This document shows, piece by piece, positions 26,819 to 37,030 of a stretch of 64,000 nucleotides of DNA. Below the pieces are notes generated by a model. That model did no database searches. It was not told the DNA's origin and saw nothing but the letters and a program-made list of their open reading frames with translations. This DNA comes from Paraglaciecola polaris LMG 21857 (GTDB lineage Bacteria > Pseudomonadota > Gammaproteobacteria > Enterobacterales > Alteromonadaceae): assembly GCF_000315055.1 (NCBI RefSeq), contig NZ_BAER01000017.1, positions 62,001-126,000 on the forward strand. Direction: 5' to 3'. The translations under genes were made by a program, and so were the position numbers. The number at the start of each line of letters is the position of its first letter. Position 1 is the stretch's first letter.

Positions 26819-28108
26819 TTGGACGATATATCAACAAGTAGTCTATTTGTTCTACTTGGTATTTTAGTATTACTTTCCGCTTATTTTTCTAGCTCCGAAA
26901 CCAGCATGATGTCGATTAATCGATATCGCCTAAAACATTTAGGAAATGAGGGGAATAAGGGTGCACTGCGAGTCCAAAAACTGCTTGAGCGACCCGACCG
27001 ATTAATTGGACTCATTTTAATTGGCAATAATCTGGTCAATATTGCGGCATCTGCGGTTGCTACTGTTTTAGGCTTGCGCTTATACGGTGATATGGGTATT
27101 GCCATAGCAACGGTCGTACTGACCTTGGTCATACTGATTTTTTCTGAAGTCACCCCCAAAACAGTCGCGGCTCTTTATCCTGAGAAAGTCTCATTTCCAG
27201 CCTCATTTTTACTTTTACCTATGCTCAAGGTGCTCTATCCCCTAGTATTTTTGGTCAATGGGATCACTAACTTCATTCTTAAGCTATTACGCATTAGTAC
27301 TGACGATAGCGGTAGCAGTAGCCTAAGTCGAGAAGAACTCCGAACAGTGGTACATGAAGCGGGCGCTATGATCCCGAAAAAACACCAAGACATGTTGGTC
27401 GGTATTTTAGATTTAGAAAAGGTTACCGCAGAAGACATTATGGTACCGCGCAGCGAAATTGTTGCGATAGATATCACTCGTGAATGGAAAGATATCCAAA
27501 AACAACTGATTAATTCTCAACACACCCGAGTATTATTATACCGTGACAGCATTGATGATGCCGTGGGTTTTGTGCACGTGCGTGACGCATTACGTTTATT
27601 ATCAAAAGATGAATTTACTAAAGCCAGTTTACTGCGCGCCGTGCGAGAAATTTACTTTACGCCTGAATCGACCCCCCTGCATACGTTGATGTACAAGTTT
27701 CAAGCGGTAAAAGAACGTATTGGTTTAGTGGTGGATGAATATGGTGATATACAAGGCTTGGTTACGTTAGAAGATATTCTAGAAGAAATCATTGGTGACT
27801 TTACCACCAGCATGGTACCAGATCACAGTAAAGAGGCCGATACACAGCAAGACGGCAGTGTACTGGTAGACGGCAGTGCAAACGTACGTGAACTAAATAA
27901 AGAAATGGATTGGCAATTCCCCACTGAGGGGCCCAAAACCCTCAACGGTATTATTCTTGAGTATTTAGAAGATATTCCTGAAGCAAACATCAGTTTACGT
28001 TTAGCTGGTTATCCTGTTGAGATTATTGAGATGAAAGACAATGTAGTAAAAACTGTGCGTATTATGCCCCAGTTCTATTCTGCTCAAATAACAAACAATT
28101 CGGATTAA
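26819..28108 (+). CDS. CNNM/CorC-HlyC family transporter-associated protein (YfjD-like)
   Basis: This 429-residue protein has an N-terminal DUF21 (CNNM) membrane domain with four helices (residues 1-190; SAYFSSSETSMMSINRYRLK is the family's hallmark). Two CBS domains follow at about 200-330 (VPRSEIVAIDI; LVVDEYGDIQGLVTLEDILE), and a C-terminal CorC/HlyC domain. It matches E. coli YfjD in its first residues (MDDISTSSL against MEHISTTTL), which fixes the start at a TTG codon, 26819, with TAGGG upstream. Relatives export or balance Mg2+/Co2+. It follows ypjD by about 100 bases and may be co-transcribed. Confidence 0.9.
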   Translation: MDDISTSSLFVLLGILVLLSAYFSSSETSMMSINRYRLKHLGNEGNKGALRVQKLLERPDRLIGLILIGNNLVNIAASAVATVLGLRLYGDMGIAIATVVLTLVILIFSEVTPKTVAALYPEKVSFPASFLLLPMLKVLYPLVFLVNGITNFILKLLRISTDDSGSSSLSREELRTVVHEAGAMIPKKHQDMLVGILDLEKVTAEDIMVPRSEIVAIDITREWKDIQKQLINSQHTRVLLYRDSIDDAVGFVHVRDALRLLSKDEFTKASLLRAVREIYFTPESTPLHTLMYKFQAVKERIGLVVDEYGDIQGLVTLEDILEEIIGDFTTSMVPDHSKEADTQQDGSVLVDGSANVRELNKEMDWQFPTEGPKTLNGIILEYLEDIPEANISLRLAGYPVEIIEMKDNVVKTVRIMPQFYSAQITNNSD

Positions 28109-28159
28109 GCGCTGCTTATCAGTTACGCCTTGAAACATACAGCTAGTGATACACAGGTA

Positions 28160-28345
28160 CTAAGAGGATGGGCCTTTTGCTAAGCGGTTTTCGCGGATTT
28201 TTGCTTTAGCCAATTCGACTTTAGCATTCAGTTTTGTCAGGCGCTCAAAAATGCCCTGAAGCTCAGCGTCGTGAGTCAGTTGTGCATTTGAAACATGATG
28301 TTCTAACACCTGCTGTAAATATGCAGGTAAACTTTTGCCTGACAT
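28160..28345 (-). CDS. small conserved-looking hypothetical protein
   Basis: This 61-residue, mostly helical, charged protein (starting MSGKSLPAYLQQVLEHHVSN) has a heptad-like C-terminal half (FERLTKLNAKVELAKAKIRE) that could form a coiled coil. A GAGG ribosome site is well placed before the ATG. No signal peptide or membrane segment. I do not recognise a family. It lies 70 bases after sixA on the same strand and may share its transcript. Confidence 0.6.
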   Translation of the reverse strand: MSGKSLPAYLQQVLEHHVSNAQLTHDAELQGIFERLTKLNAKVELAKAKIRENRLAKGPSS

Positions 28346-28415
28346 GAATATAACCTCTCTTACGAGTTATCGGTTCTTATACTCAAATCTAAAGTGAAAG
28401 TTTAGCCTTTATCCG

Positions 28416-28889
28416 TTATAAAGGGTGATAAACCTCCAACACCTTCCCTGAGTGTGTGTCTGGTTGATAATCGACTATTACCATACTGGATGTATCAAAA
28501 AACAGTGAGTGTTGTACCCCAGTTAATTCATCTAAAAAATAGCTAACAAAAGGCATATGACTAACAATCAACAGTGATGTCGTCAGTTTATGCTCTTCTA
28601 ATAAGTAGTCAATATAATCATGGGTAAGCCAAATATTCCCTTCAGGCGTAACATCATTTGACACATCTTGTTGCAATACGTCAATTTTTTGACTAACTGT
28701 TTCCATTGTTTGCCGAGCTCTAACGTAGGGGCTAGCCAACCCCATTTCGATGTTTTGCCCTAGATAATGCTTACTTAACCATAACCCAGCAGCTAAGGCT
28801 TGTTGTTGTCCAAACTTCGTTAACTCACGAGAACTGTCGTCGTATTGAAGTGGCTCTGCATCACCGTGACGCATGATAATAATATGCAT
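28416..28889 (-). CDS. sixA: phosphohistidine phosphatase SixA
   Basis: This 157-residue histidine phosphatase starts MHIIIMRHGDAEPL, with the catalytic RHG motif at residues 7-9, ASPYVRARQT supplying the second arginine block, and SHMPFVSYFLDELTG holding the second His. SixA removes phosphate from histidine phosphotransfer domains such as ArcB and, in E. coli, from NPr of the nitrogen PTS. Length agrees with the family. It is divergent from the M16 peptidase gene at 28999. Confidence 0.93.
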   Translation of the reverse strand: MHIIIMRHGDAEPLQYDDSSRELTKFGQQQALAAGLWLSKHYLGQNIEMGLASPYVRARQTMETVSQKIDVLQQDVSNDVTPEGNIWLTHDYIDYLLEEHKLTTSLLIVSHMPFVSYFLDELTGVQHSLFFDTSSMVIVDYQPDTHSGKVLEVYHPL

Positions 28890-28998
28890 AAATTACTGCT
28901 GAATAGTTAACAAACTTTGTTACGCTTAATATAGCAAATAAATGTTTAAAAATCCGCGAGTTGAGTGATTTTTACGTTATGCTATTTAAGCGCGTTAT

Positions 28999-31779
28999 AT
29001 GACAATAGGATCTATTATTTTGCTTACTCATAACCTCGACCATCGACGTTATCAGTTCTCTCAACTCGAAAATGGCTTGAGAGTGTTAGTGATCGAGGAT
29101 CCTAGCTGTGACGTCAGCTCTGTTGCTGCAACGGTTGCCAATGGCCATTTTAGTGATCCTGTAGATTGTTTAGGGCTTAGCCATTTATTAGAACATATGC
29201 TGTTTCAAGGAAATAAAAAACATCCTCAGGTTGATGAGTTTAGTGCCTTTCTATCCTTACACGGCGGCTATGTTAACGCGGCAACAGGCTCAGAATACAG
29301 TCATTATTATTTTTCCGTAAATGACGAATATTTATCTACAGGACTCGATCACTTTGCGTATTTGCTCACCCAACCTCTTTTTAAACTCGATTCGATTAAA
29401 AAAGAAATAAAGGCCATAGATGCTGAGTTTTCTTTAAAAATACATGATGACTTACGCCGCTTATACGAAGTACATAAGGAAACGGCTAATCCTGAACATC
29501 CCTTTAGCAAATTTTCCGTCGGTAATGCAAACACCTTAAATCAGCTTAGCCATCAAGAAGTGCAACGACTTTTGCAGATATTACATCAACAAAAGTATGT
29601 GACTCACAATATGACACTGTGCGTCATCAGCCCACTTAGCACCGAATCAAGCGTTAAACTCGTTCACCAACACTTTGCTCACTTGAGTGCGACAAAAGCA
29701 CCTAACTCACAGACTCTTCCCCCATTATATTTACCCAAGCAATTAGGCGTAAGAATAGATATTGCACCGTTAAAAGCAGCCAAACGTCTTATCGTTACTT
29801 TTGCTTTGCCCAGCGTGCAAAAATACTATCGAACAAAACCCTTAAGTATTATCAGTGAATTATTAGCCGACGAAGGCCCAAATGGGCTACTTGGGTATTT
29901 TAAAACGCGCGGATTGGCCACAAATATTAGCGTGGGAGGGGGCATTGAAGGCAGCACGTTTAGAGATTTTAACGTGAATTTACAGCTAACTGAGCTAGGC
30001 ATAGGGCAGATAGATTCAATGCTGCAAACATTATTTCAATATATTCAGCTTATTAAGCAGCACGCTAAAATGCGTTTCTTTAATGAAAAAGAAGCGCTAC
30101 TACTGCAAGTTTGGCAGTTCGCCGATGCGATAAAAGCAACGGACGAAGCTATTGGTCTGGCGAGTGCCATATTTTACTATCCACCTGAGCATCTCGTTGC
30201 ATCAGAATACATATTAGATAAACCCGACCCGGCCATTGTCGATCACATCCTAAGCTTCTTTGTCCCCAGTAATATGCGGGTGAAAGTGGTGTCGCCCGGT
30301 GCCAAGACGACGCGAGTCAGCCGTTGGTATAAAACGGCTTATTCATTTTCGCCCATCAATCCAGCTCTACTCAAAAAATTACAACGAATTGAAAGTAACG
30401 AGATTTTGAGTTTACCTGACGATAATCCGTTTATAAGTGAATCCCACACCCTTGTAGAACAAAAAGACGCATTTTCAATCCCGCAAAAAGTTGCCGCCGC
30501 TGACGGGTTTAATCTATGGTTTGGCCAAGATCATCAATTTGGGCTGCCCAGAGGGGATTGCTACGTTTCATTCGACTGTAGAGCCGCCATCGATGGGACT
30601 GAAATCGCGACGATAAAAAGATTATGGATTGCGATATTAAATAGCCATTTTCAACAAAAATACTATCAAGCCAATGTCGCAGGATTAAACTATCATCTGT
30701 ATTCACATCAATGTGGGTTTTCCCTGCATACTAGCGGCTTCAGTGCGAAGCAGTTAAGCTTTAACCAAGCACTGCTTGAGCAGATCCATTCATTTGATGA
30801 CTTTTCTAAACATTTTGAACAAGTTAAACATCAACAATCACAAAGTTTACACAACAACTTATTAAATAAACCGATAAATAGGCTGTTTACCCGCCTTTCG
30901 GCGCTTATGCAACAGAACACTCACACACCATTAAGCATGGTGAGCTTCATGGAGAAAGCAACAGTTGAGCAGGTCCATGAGACTAAAAACAGCTTGCTCG
31001 GTGAACGATATATGGAAAGCTTAGTTTATGGGAATTGGTGTGAGGGGGAAGTAGAGCAGTTTTCTAAAAATTTGCAGCAACAACATGCTTTTTACACTGG
31101 GCACAAAAAGCTTTCTCGCAGTGTATTTAACTTATGCAAGCAAGACTTGTTGCTACATGCTCTGCCCTGTGAACATCCAGATGCTGCCGTTGTTATATAT
31201 TATCAATCACCCAAGGCTCAACGCCGAGATACCTTATTGACCATATTATTAGAACAACTAGTATCGCCAGTATTTTTTAACTTTGCTCGCCAAGAAGCGC
31301 AATTGGGTTATTTAGTCGGCAGTGGTTACGTGCCATACAACCAACATCCGGGGATGGCTTTTTACGTACAATCCCCCCAATATTCGGCTCAATACCTGAT
31401 TACCATTATTCGCGACTTCTTGCAGAAACTCACCGTGAATCTATTGCCCTACCAAAAAAAGTGGCCAGATATCAAACGTGGAGTAATGAAACAGCTTTGT
31501 GGCAAGGACGCTAACTTAGGGATGAAAAGTCAGCGTTTATGGTCCGCATTAAGCAATCAAGATTACCTATTTACACAAAGCCAAGACATTATGAATGAGT
31601 TATCAAACCTTGAATTTTCAGACCTGATGTCATTTGTTAATGGTTTAGCATTAGGCCAAAATATCGGCGAATTAATACTCTATAGCGACCCCAACCAGCA
31701 CATCACTCCAAGTGACTTAGGCGCCGTATCATTGGATGACATTTCAGCGTTCAAAAAACATACACCTTTAGTAGAATAA
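28999..31779 (+). CDS. M16-family (insulinase-like) zinc peptidase
   Basis: This 926-residue protein has the four-domain organisation of protease III/insulysin. The inverted zinc motif HLLEH is at residues 62-66 and the third ligand is in KAIDAEFS about 75 residues later. The C-terminal half is inactive and helps close the chamber. It is near E. coli PtrA in length (962) but shows no signal peptide, so it is predicted to be cytoplasmic, unlike PtrA. The ATG at 28999 has no clear ribosome site; a TTG at 29020 is preceded by AGGA at nine bases and is a fair alternative. Peptide degradation is the likely role. Confidence 0.88.
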   Translation: MTIGSIILLTHNLDHRRYQFSQLENGLRVLVIEDPSCDVSSVAATVANGHFSDPVDCLGLSHLLEHMLFQGNKKHPQVDEFSAFLSLHGGYVNAATGSEYSHYYFSVNDEYLSTGLDHFAYLLTQPLFKLDSIKKEIKAIDAEFSLKIHDDLRRLYEVHKETANPEHPFSKFSVGNANTLNQLSHQEVQRLLQILHQQKYVTHNMTLCVISPLSTESSVKLVHQHFAHLSATKAPNSQTLPPLYLPKQLGVRIDIAPLKAAKRLIVTFALPSVQKYYRTKPLSIISELLADEGPNGLLGYFKTRGLATNISVGGGIEGSTFRDFNVNLQLTELGIGQIDSMLQTLFQYIQLIKQHAKMRFFNEKEALLLQVWQFADAIKATDEAIGLASAIFYYPPEHLVASEYILDKPDPAIVDHILSFFVPSNMRVKVVSPGAKTTRVSRWYKTAYSFSPINPALLKKLQRIESNEILSLPDDNPFISESHTLVEQKDAFSIPQKVAAADGFNLWFGQDHQFGLPRGDCYVSFDCRAAIDGTEIATIKRLWIAILNSHFQQKYYQANVAGLNYHLYSHQCGFSLHTSGFSAKQLSFNQALLEQIHSFDDFSKHFEQVKHQQSQSLHNNLLNKPINRLFTRLSALMQQNTHTPLSMVSFMEKATVEQVHETKNSLLGERYMESLVYGNWCEGEVEQFSKNLQQQHAFYTGHKKLSRSVFNLCKQDLLLHALPCEHPDAAVVIYYQSPKAQRRDTLLTILLEQLVSPVFFNFARQEAQLGYLVGSGYVPYNQHPGMAFYVQSPQYSAQYLITIIRDFLQKLTVNLLPYQKKWPDIKRGVMKQLCGKDANLGMKSQRLWSALSNQDYLFTQSQDIMNELSNLEFSDLMSFVNGLALGQNIGELILYSDPNQHITPSDLGAVSLDDISAFKKHTPLVE

Positions 31780-31969
31780 TCTAGCGACATTTATTGAATG
31801 AACAGAGGAAAGCGCTAGTTGTTAATGAATCTGGCAAATAGCACTAAAAAGTAACGATAAAAACTTGTTAACCCCCCGTTAATTAGGCATATTTAGATCG
31901 ATGGGCACTATGGATTGGTACCTAAAAATTTAATAATTACAAAGCAGAAAAACTGCTGACGGGTGTTAA

Positions 31970-34900
31970 TTGCATATTTTAAAGATTCAATCCTTTTTTT
32001 GCCGTATGTGGCTCGTGACTGCCACTTTAGGCTTTTCATATTTGGCCCATGGCCAATCTTTCTCATTTGATAATTCAACCAAAGCCGATGGTCTAGCGCA
32101 AAATACCATCACTGATATTATTGAAGATAAACGCGGTTTCATGTGGTTCGCCACAGCCAATGGATTAAGTCGCTTCGATGGCTACGAGTTTATCAATTAT
32201 CAGCATAATACAAACGATATAAATTCACTACCTCACGATTTTATTAGAAACTTACTTATTGATAATAAAGGTAATTTATGGGTAGGGACACAAAATGGCT
32301 TGGCGAGGTATAATACTTTAACCGACAATTTTATTCGCTATAACCAACAAAATAGCAATTTAGATAATAACATTATTAATGCCCTCAGCCTTTCTCATTC
32401 CGGCGATGTGCTCGTGGCAAACGAAGCTAATTTGTACACCTATTCACCTAAAACCAATGACTTCACTCCGTTAGAAATTACAGCGTCCCATACCCCACCT
32501 GAAATCAAATCGATGCTTGCAGAGGAAGAATTAACTTGGATAGGCACCTATGGACATGGCATTTATGTTTTAGATAATAATACGCGAATGCTTCACAATC
32601 TCAGCAATAAAAATCCTTTCAATATTTTAATTGAAGCCGAATATCTCTTTGATATCAAACACTATGGTGATAATTATTGGTTTGCAACTGAGTTAGGCGC
32701 GTACGTTTGGAACAAAAAAAGCAATTTATTTCGCCATTTTAACACTGACTCTGTTCCAAATCTGCTTGGGAACGAAGTACGCAGTATCCAGTTAGGCAAC
32801 GACGGAAACATATGGTTAGCGACCTCAGTGGGATTAACTATAGTAAATAGTGATTTTAGCGTTACTAAACACGTATCGCTTGACAATGGAGCAAGCAATA
32901 ACGTCCAGCGAAGTGACACGGGTATATTTTTACTAAACTTATACCGTGATAGTAATAATACATTATGGCTAGGTTCTCATACCGCTGGCATTTATAGACA
33001 CAATCAAGACTCCGCACTTTTCCGTCATTATGTGGCTGAGCCATCGACTGAAAATACTCTTTCAGGCAATGTTGTATGGGCAATAAAACAAGATAGTAAC
33101 GGTATTATTTGGCTCGCGACACAATCAGCAGGAGTTTCAGAGTTCAATATGAAAACAGAGCATTTTACCTCTTGGTTAAATGGCTTTGATTACAGCATAT
33201 GGGATATAACTATAGATAAACAAGATCGCCTCTGGTTTGCTACTAGTGGAGGTATATACGTCTATGGTAAAAGCAACGACGGAGAGTTAAACCTAATCCG
33301 CAGCATATCAAAGGGTAGCTTTTTTGATAGAGTGCTATTTCATGACGATCGTGTGTGGGTAAAATCTTCGGACAACGTTTTACGTTGGATAAATACCAAC
33401 GACTTTTCTGAACATGAGATAAAAGTACCAGACAACAGCATTAAAACTCTTGAGCCCATATTCATCGATAGTAAACAGAAGCTTTGGCTAAGAGCTAATA
33501 ATGGATTAGTTCACTTCGATTTGAAAACACAAAAAATGACTCGACCTTCTTCCGATGCAATGGTTAACGGTAATAATTTCAGCTCGATATTAGAAACTGA
33601 AAAAGGATTTTGGCTTGCCTCCATTGAATTTGGCTTAATTGAGTTAGACAAGCAAAATTATCAAGTCATTCAAAGAATAAATGTTGATACTGGTTTGTAT
33701 GATAATCAGATAACAAAAGCACTGCAGGTAGGTGACAGTATTTGGCTCACTACTATGGCTGGTGGTATAGAAGAAGTGTCAATATTGTCAGGCGAAGTGT
33801 TACAAAAAATATCCCCTGAACGCCTTGATTTCAATGACTTTAATGAAGGTTCCGGCTTAGTTACATCTGACCAATATGTGTTGTTTGGTGGGGCTAAGGG
33901 ATTTCATTTATTTGAGCATAATCAAGTAACTCTTAACAATAAACCACAGTTACCTGAAAATATAAATACTCCTCCAATTATTACACATCTACGACTGTTT
34001 AATCGTGAAGTAACCGTCCACACAATTGGTAGTCCTCTCGATAATCCAATTTATTTATCCGATATACTCACGTTACCTAATAACTCAAATCATGTGGGCT
34101 TAACGTTCAGCCAACTAAACCCCTTGGACGCAGCAGGCTACACCTACAGGTATAGATTAGGTGGTTACTCCAACAAGTGGCTAGATGCTGACATACGTAC
34201 ACGAGAGGCGACATTTACCAACCTAGATTTCGGTCAGTATCAATTCGAAGTACAAAGCCGTCATAACATGAACCCTTGGTCAGATTCTGCAAAGTTAACC
34301 CTTAATATAGAGCCTCCGTTATGGTTACACCGCAATGCATTGGTATTGTATTGTATTTTAATCTTATTTATTGGGCTGACTGTGGTGAAGCAGTACCGAT
34401 CTAAACGTCTTGCACGTCTGGCTATTACTGAAAGTGAAGAGCGCCTAAAATTAACGCTGTGGAGCAGCGGTGACGAGTTGTGGGATTGGGATATATATCA
34501 AGGCCAAGTATTTCGCTCAAACACATGGGGCATTATGGACTTTCCCCAAGACGATATTCGGGTCAATAGCGCCTATCAAGCAAACATACACCAAAACGAT
34601 CTTAAGCGCGTCCAAGATGCTATGAACGAGCACTTGCAAGATAAAACCGAACATTTCGAAGTCACCTACCGTGCCAGTACATTTAAAGGCGAATGGTTAT
34701 GGGTGCTTGACCGCGGTAAAGTCGTTAGTCGTGACAGTAACAATCAACCTTTGCGAATGACGGGCACATTTAAAAATATCAGTCATTTAAAGATTGCTGA
34801 AGAACAATTAAAGTTATTCAAACGTTCCATAGAAACAATTTCTGACGGAGTGTTCATTGCCGATACCAGTTTTAGATATATCTCAGTGAACAAAGCTTAT

Positions 34901-36475
34901 TGTAAATATACAGGGGAAACCCGAGACCAAGCTCTGGCCAGTTATCTCACCTTCCATCAGTATCCGGGAGCCTTTACCGAAGAAGTCAAAAAATCACTGC
35001 GCCAAAAAGGTAATTGGAACGGCGAAGTAGAGTCACGTCGCATCAATGGCCAGAGATATGAGATGGAATTAAATATCGACGCCATCAATGATGAAGATGG
35101 TCGCATCAGCCATTACGTTGGGGTCTTCTCAGATATTACTTCTCGTAAGAGCACGGAAAAAGAGCTACTCAAACTGGCGAATACCGACCCGTTGACTGAC
35201 TTGCCTAATCGTTCATTTTTTCAAGCTAGCCATAACAATATTGTACGCCGCGGCACGCAGCATGCGCTTATCTGTTTAGACATGGATAACTTCAAAAAAA
35301 TCAACGACTCATTGGGCCATCAAACGGGCGATATGCTAATCAAACAAATCGCTAAGCGTCTGCAAAAATTAGCCGGCAAAAGTGCTACCTGTTATCGCCT
35401 TGGTGGAGATGAATTCAGCATATTGCTTGATAAAGACACGGATGTGCACAGTGTGACTCATTTCACTCAATCTATCTTAGATGATATGGCCAGACCCTTT
35501 TTGATCAATCATCAAGAGTTTGTACTCGGCGCTAGTGTGGGTATTGCCTTTTATCCTGAAGATGGAAGTTCTCCCCAAGAGCTATTAAAAAATGCCGATA
35601 CTGCCATGTATTTTGCCAAAAATGCCGGGGGCAATAAGTATCAGTTTTTTAGTGGTGAAATGAATCAAAATGCGGTTCGCCAACTGCAAATTGAAAATTT
35701 GATACGCCATGGCTTAAAAGAAGATCTGTTCAATGTCTATTACCAGCCTAAGATAGATATTGCCACAGGTAAGCTGGTGAGTATGGAAGCCCTAGTGCGT
35801 TTTGAACATCCGGAAAAAGGGATTGTCAGCCCGGCACAGTTTATTCCTTTGGCTGAGCAAACAGGTCAAGTAATCGATATAGGCGAAGTGGTACTCAGAA
35901 AAGCCTGTGAGGATACTAAGCGCTGGGTGAGTGCTGGTATATTCACCGGCCGAGTGGCAGTCAATATCTCAGCTCGTCAATTTGAGTTGCCCGATCTTGA
36001 TGAAATAATCGGCAGTATTTTACAAAAAGCAGACCTTTCCCCTTTGCATTTAGAATGCGAAATTACTGAAGGCACCTTGATGCAAGATCCTGACAATGCG
36101 CTTCGTATGATGACGCGTTTACGAGAACGTGGTATTCATTTAGCTTTGGATGATTTTGGTACGGGCTATTCTTCACTCGCTTATTTGAAGCGCTTTCCCC
36201 TTAATACCCTCAAAATTGATAAAGCTTTTATCGATGATATTGCCACCAGCAGTGTGGATCGGCATATGACTGCCGCTATTATTGACATAGCGCACAATCT
36301 TGGCCTTAAAGTCGTTGCCGAGGGTGTTGAGCATGAAGAGCAGATGTCAATTTTACGTCGTTATGAATGTGAGATGCTGCAAGGTTATCTTTATAGCAAG
36401 CCGCTTAGCTCTGCCCGTTTTGAACGATTACTAAAAGAAAATCACCAACTTAATCGTCTGTTGCAAGGAAGTTAA
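31970..36475 (+). CDS. ligand-propeller sensor with PAS, GGDEF and EAL domains (second copy type)
   Basis: This 1501-residue membrane protein has a signal peptide (MWLVTATLGFSYLAHGQ in the first 30 residues) and two-component-regulator propeller repeats up to about 690 (GLAQNTITDIIEDKRGFMWF; WVGTQNGLAR). A Y_Y_Y domain, a transmembrane helix near 787-810 and two PAS/PAC units follow, then GGDEF (RLGGDEF near 1145) and EAL (MEALVRF near 1273, DDFGTGYSS near 1393). All key residues of both enzymes are intact, so it may make and break c-di-GMP. The start is a TTG at 31970; the ATG at 32006 would also leave a signal peptide. The propeller half is noticeably more AT-rich than the enzyme half. No operon partner. 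Confidence 0.9.
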   Translation: MHILKIQSFFCRMWLVTATLGFSYLAHGQSFSFDNSTKADGLAQNTITDIIEDKRGFMWFATANGLSRFDGYEFINYQHNTNDINSLPHDFIRNLLIDNKGNLWVGTQNGLARYNTLTDNFIRYNQQNSNLDNNIINALSLSHSGDVLVANEANLYTYSPKTNDFTPLEITASHTPPEIKSMLAEEELTWIGTYGHGIYVLDNNTRMLHNLSNKNPFNILIEAEYLFDIKHYGDNYWFATELGAYVWNKKSNLFRHFNTDSVPNLLGNEVRSIQLGNDGNIWLATSVGLTIVNSDFSVTKHVSLDNGASNNVQRSDTGIFLLNLYRDSNNTLWLGSHTAGIYRHNQDSALFRHYVAEPSTENTLSGNVVWAIKQDSNGIIWLATQSAGVSEFNMKTEHFTSWLNGFDYSIWDITIDKQDRLWFATSGGIYVYGKSNDGELNLIRSISKGSFFDRVLFHDDRVWVKSSDNVLRWINTNDFSEHEIKVPDNSIKTLEPIFIDSKQKLWLRANNGLVHFDLKTQKMTRPSSDAMVNGNNFSSILETEKGFWLASIEFGLIELDKQNYQVIQRINVDTGLYDNQITKALQVGDSIWLTTMAGGIEEVSILSGEVLQKISPERLDFNDFNEGSGLVTSDQYVLFGGAKGFHLFEHNQVTLNNKPQLPENINTPPIITHLRLFNREVTVHTIGSPLDNPIYLSDILTLPNNSNHVGLTFSQLNPLDAAGYTYRYRLGGYSNKWLDADIRTREATFTNLDFGQYQFEVQSRHNMNPWSDSAKLTLNIEPPLWLHRNALVLYCILILFIGLTVVKQYRSKRLARLAITESEERLKLTLWSSGDELWDWDIYQGQVFRSNTWGIMDFPQDDIRVNSAYQANIHQNDLKRVQDAMNEHLQDKTEHFEVTYRASTFKGEWLWVLDRGKVVSRDSNNQPLRMTGTFKNISHLKIAEEQLKLFKRSIETISDGVFIADTSFRYISVNKAYCKYTGETRDQALASYLTFHQYPGAFTEEVKKSLRQKGNWNGEVESRRINGQRYEMELNIDAINDEDGRISHYVGVFSDITSRKSTEKELLKLANTDPLTDLPNRSFFQASHNNIVRRGTQHALICLDMDNFKKINDSLGHQTGDMLIKQIAKRLQKLAGKSATCYRLGGDEFSILLDKDTDVHSVTHFTQSILDDMARPFLINHQEFVLGASVGIAFYPEDGSSPQELLKNADTAMYFAKNAGGNKYQFFSGEMNQNAVRQLQIENLIRHGLKEDLFNVYYQPKIDIATGKLVSMEALVRFEHPEKGIVSPAQFIPLAEQTGQVIDIGEVVLRKACEDTKRWVSAGIFTGRVAVNISARQFELPDLDEIIGSILQKADLSPLHLECEITEGTLMQDPDNALRMMTRLRERGIHLALDDFGTGYSSLAYLKRFPLNTLKIDKAFIDDIATSSVDRHMTAAIIDIAHNLGLKVVAEGVEHEEQMSILRRYECEMLQGYLYSKPLSSARFERLLKENHQLNRLLQGS

Positions 36476-36838
36476 GACGGTACTTTTCCCTTTTTGCAAC
36501 ACTTACATACACGATGTTTTTGCTCGTATTAAAAATGCCACCCATGGGTTAACAGCCCCATACTACAAGTGCTAGCAGCCAACGTCCCGATTAAATAGCC
36601 GCATTTTTAAGCGTTAGTTCATTAAGGTTGGCATGAGTAAAAATCTATAACCTTATGTCGGCACTCGGCTTATTTTTTCATTTCACAAAACTCGGTAAAT
36701 TAAAGAAAAAGCCTTCTTACTTAGGGTGTCATTCCGACCTAAAAAATATTGGCACACTATAAGCATTAGTACTTATGACTGACAAATAATAGTCAGCGAA
36801 ACGTCAATAATAAAATAAATTATAAAGAGGAATATCCA
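36476..36838. other. non-coding region upstream of the small exported peptide gene
   Basis: I see no gene in it. A possible weak sigma-54 promoter (TTGGCACACTATAAGCAT, 36749-36766, GG and GC ten bases apart but AAGC instead of TTGC) lies about 75 bases before the peptide start. A small CTGAC/GTCAG inverted repeat is at 36779-36796. Confidence 0.3.
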
Positions 36839-36991
36839 ATGTTAAAAGCTTATGCCATCGCCCTAGCCCTTACTACTGCTGCTCCTGTTGTTACTCAATC
36901 AGTTGAAAGTGCTCAAGCACCTGAAGCAAATAAAACAGTTACAACGACTGTACAAACTAAAGCACTTAAAATCGGATCTATTCGATTCTAA
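36839..36991 (+). CDS. 50-residue exported peptide, unknown
   Basis: The peptide begins MLKAYAIALALTTAAPVVTQ and ends TKALKIGSIRF. It has a short hydrophobic N-terminal stretch that could be a signal sequence cleaved around VESAQA, then a Thr/Val/Ala-rich polar tail with a basic end. An AAGAGGAA ribosome site is ideally placed, and a strong terminator follows 40 bases after the stop, so the gene forms a compact separate unit. No known family comes to mind. Coding status rests on the ribosome site, the signal-like start and the terminator. Confidence 0.6.
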   Translation: MLKAYAIALALTTAAPVVTQSVESAQAPEANKTVTTTVQTKALKIGSIRF

Positions 36992-37030
36992 AGATGATTT
37001 ACATGCTAACTGAATGGATTTCATTCGGTC

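Noticed and set aside
36749-36766. Sigma-54 promoter before the small peptide as a firm call
   Set aside because: Only eight of ten key positions match, which is common by chance; kept as a hint only.
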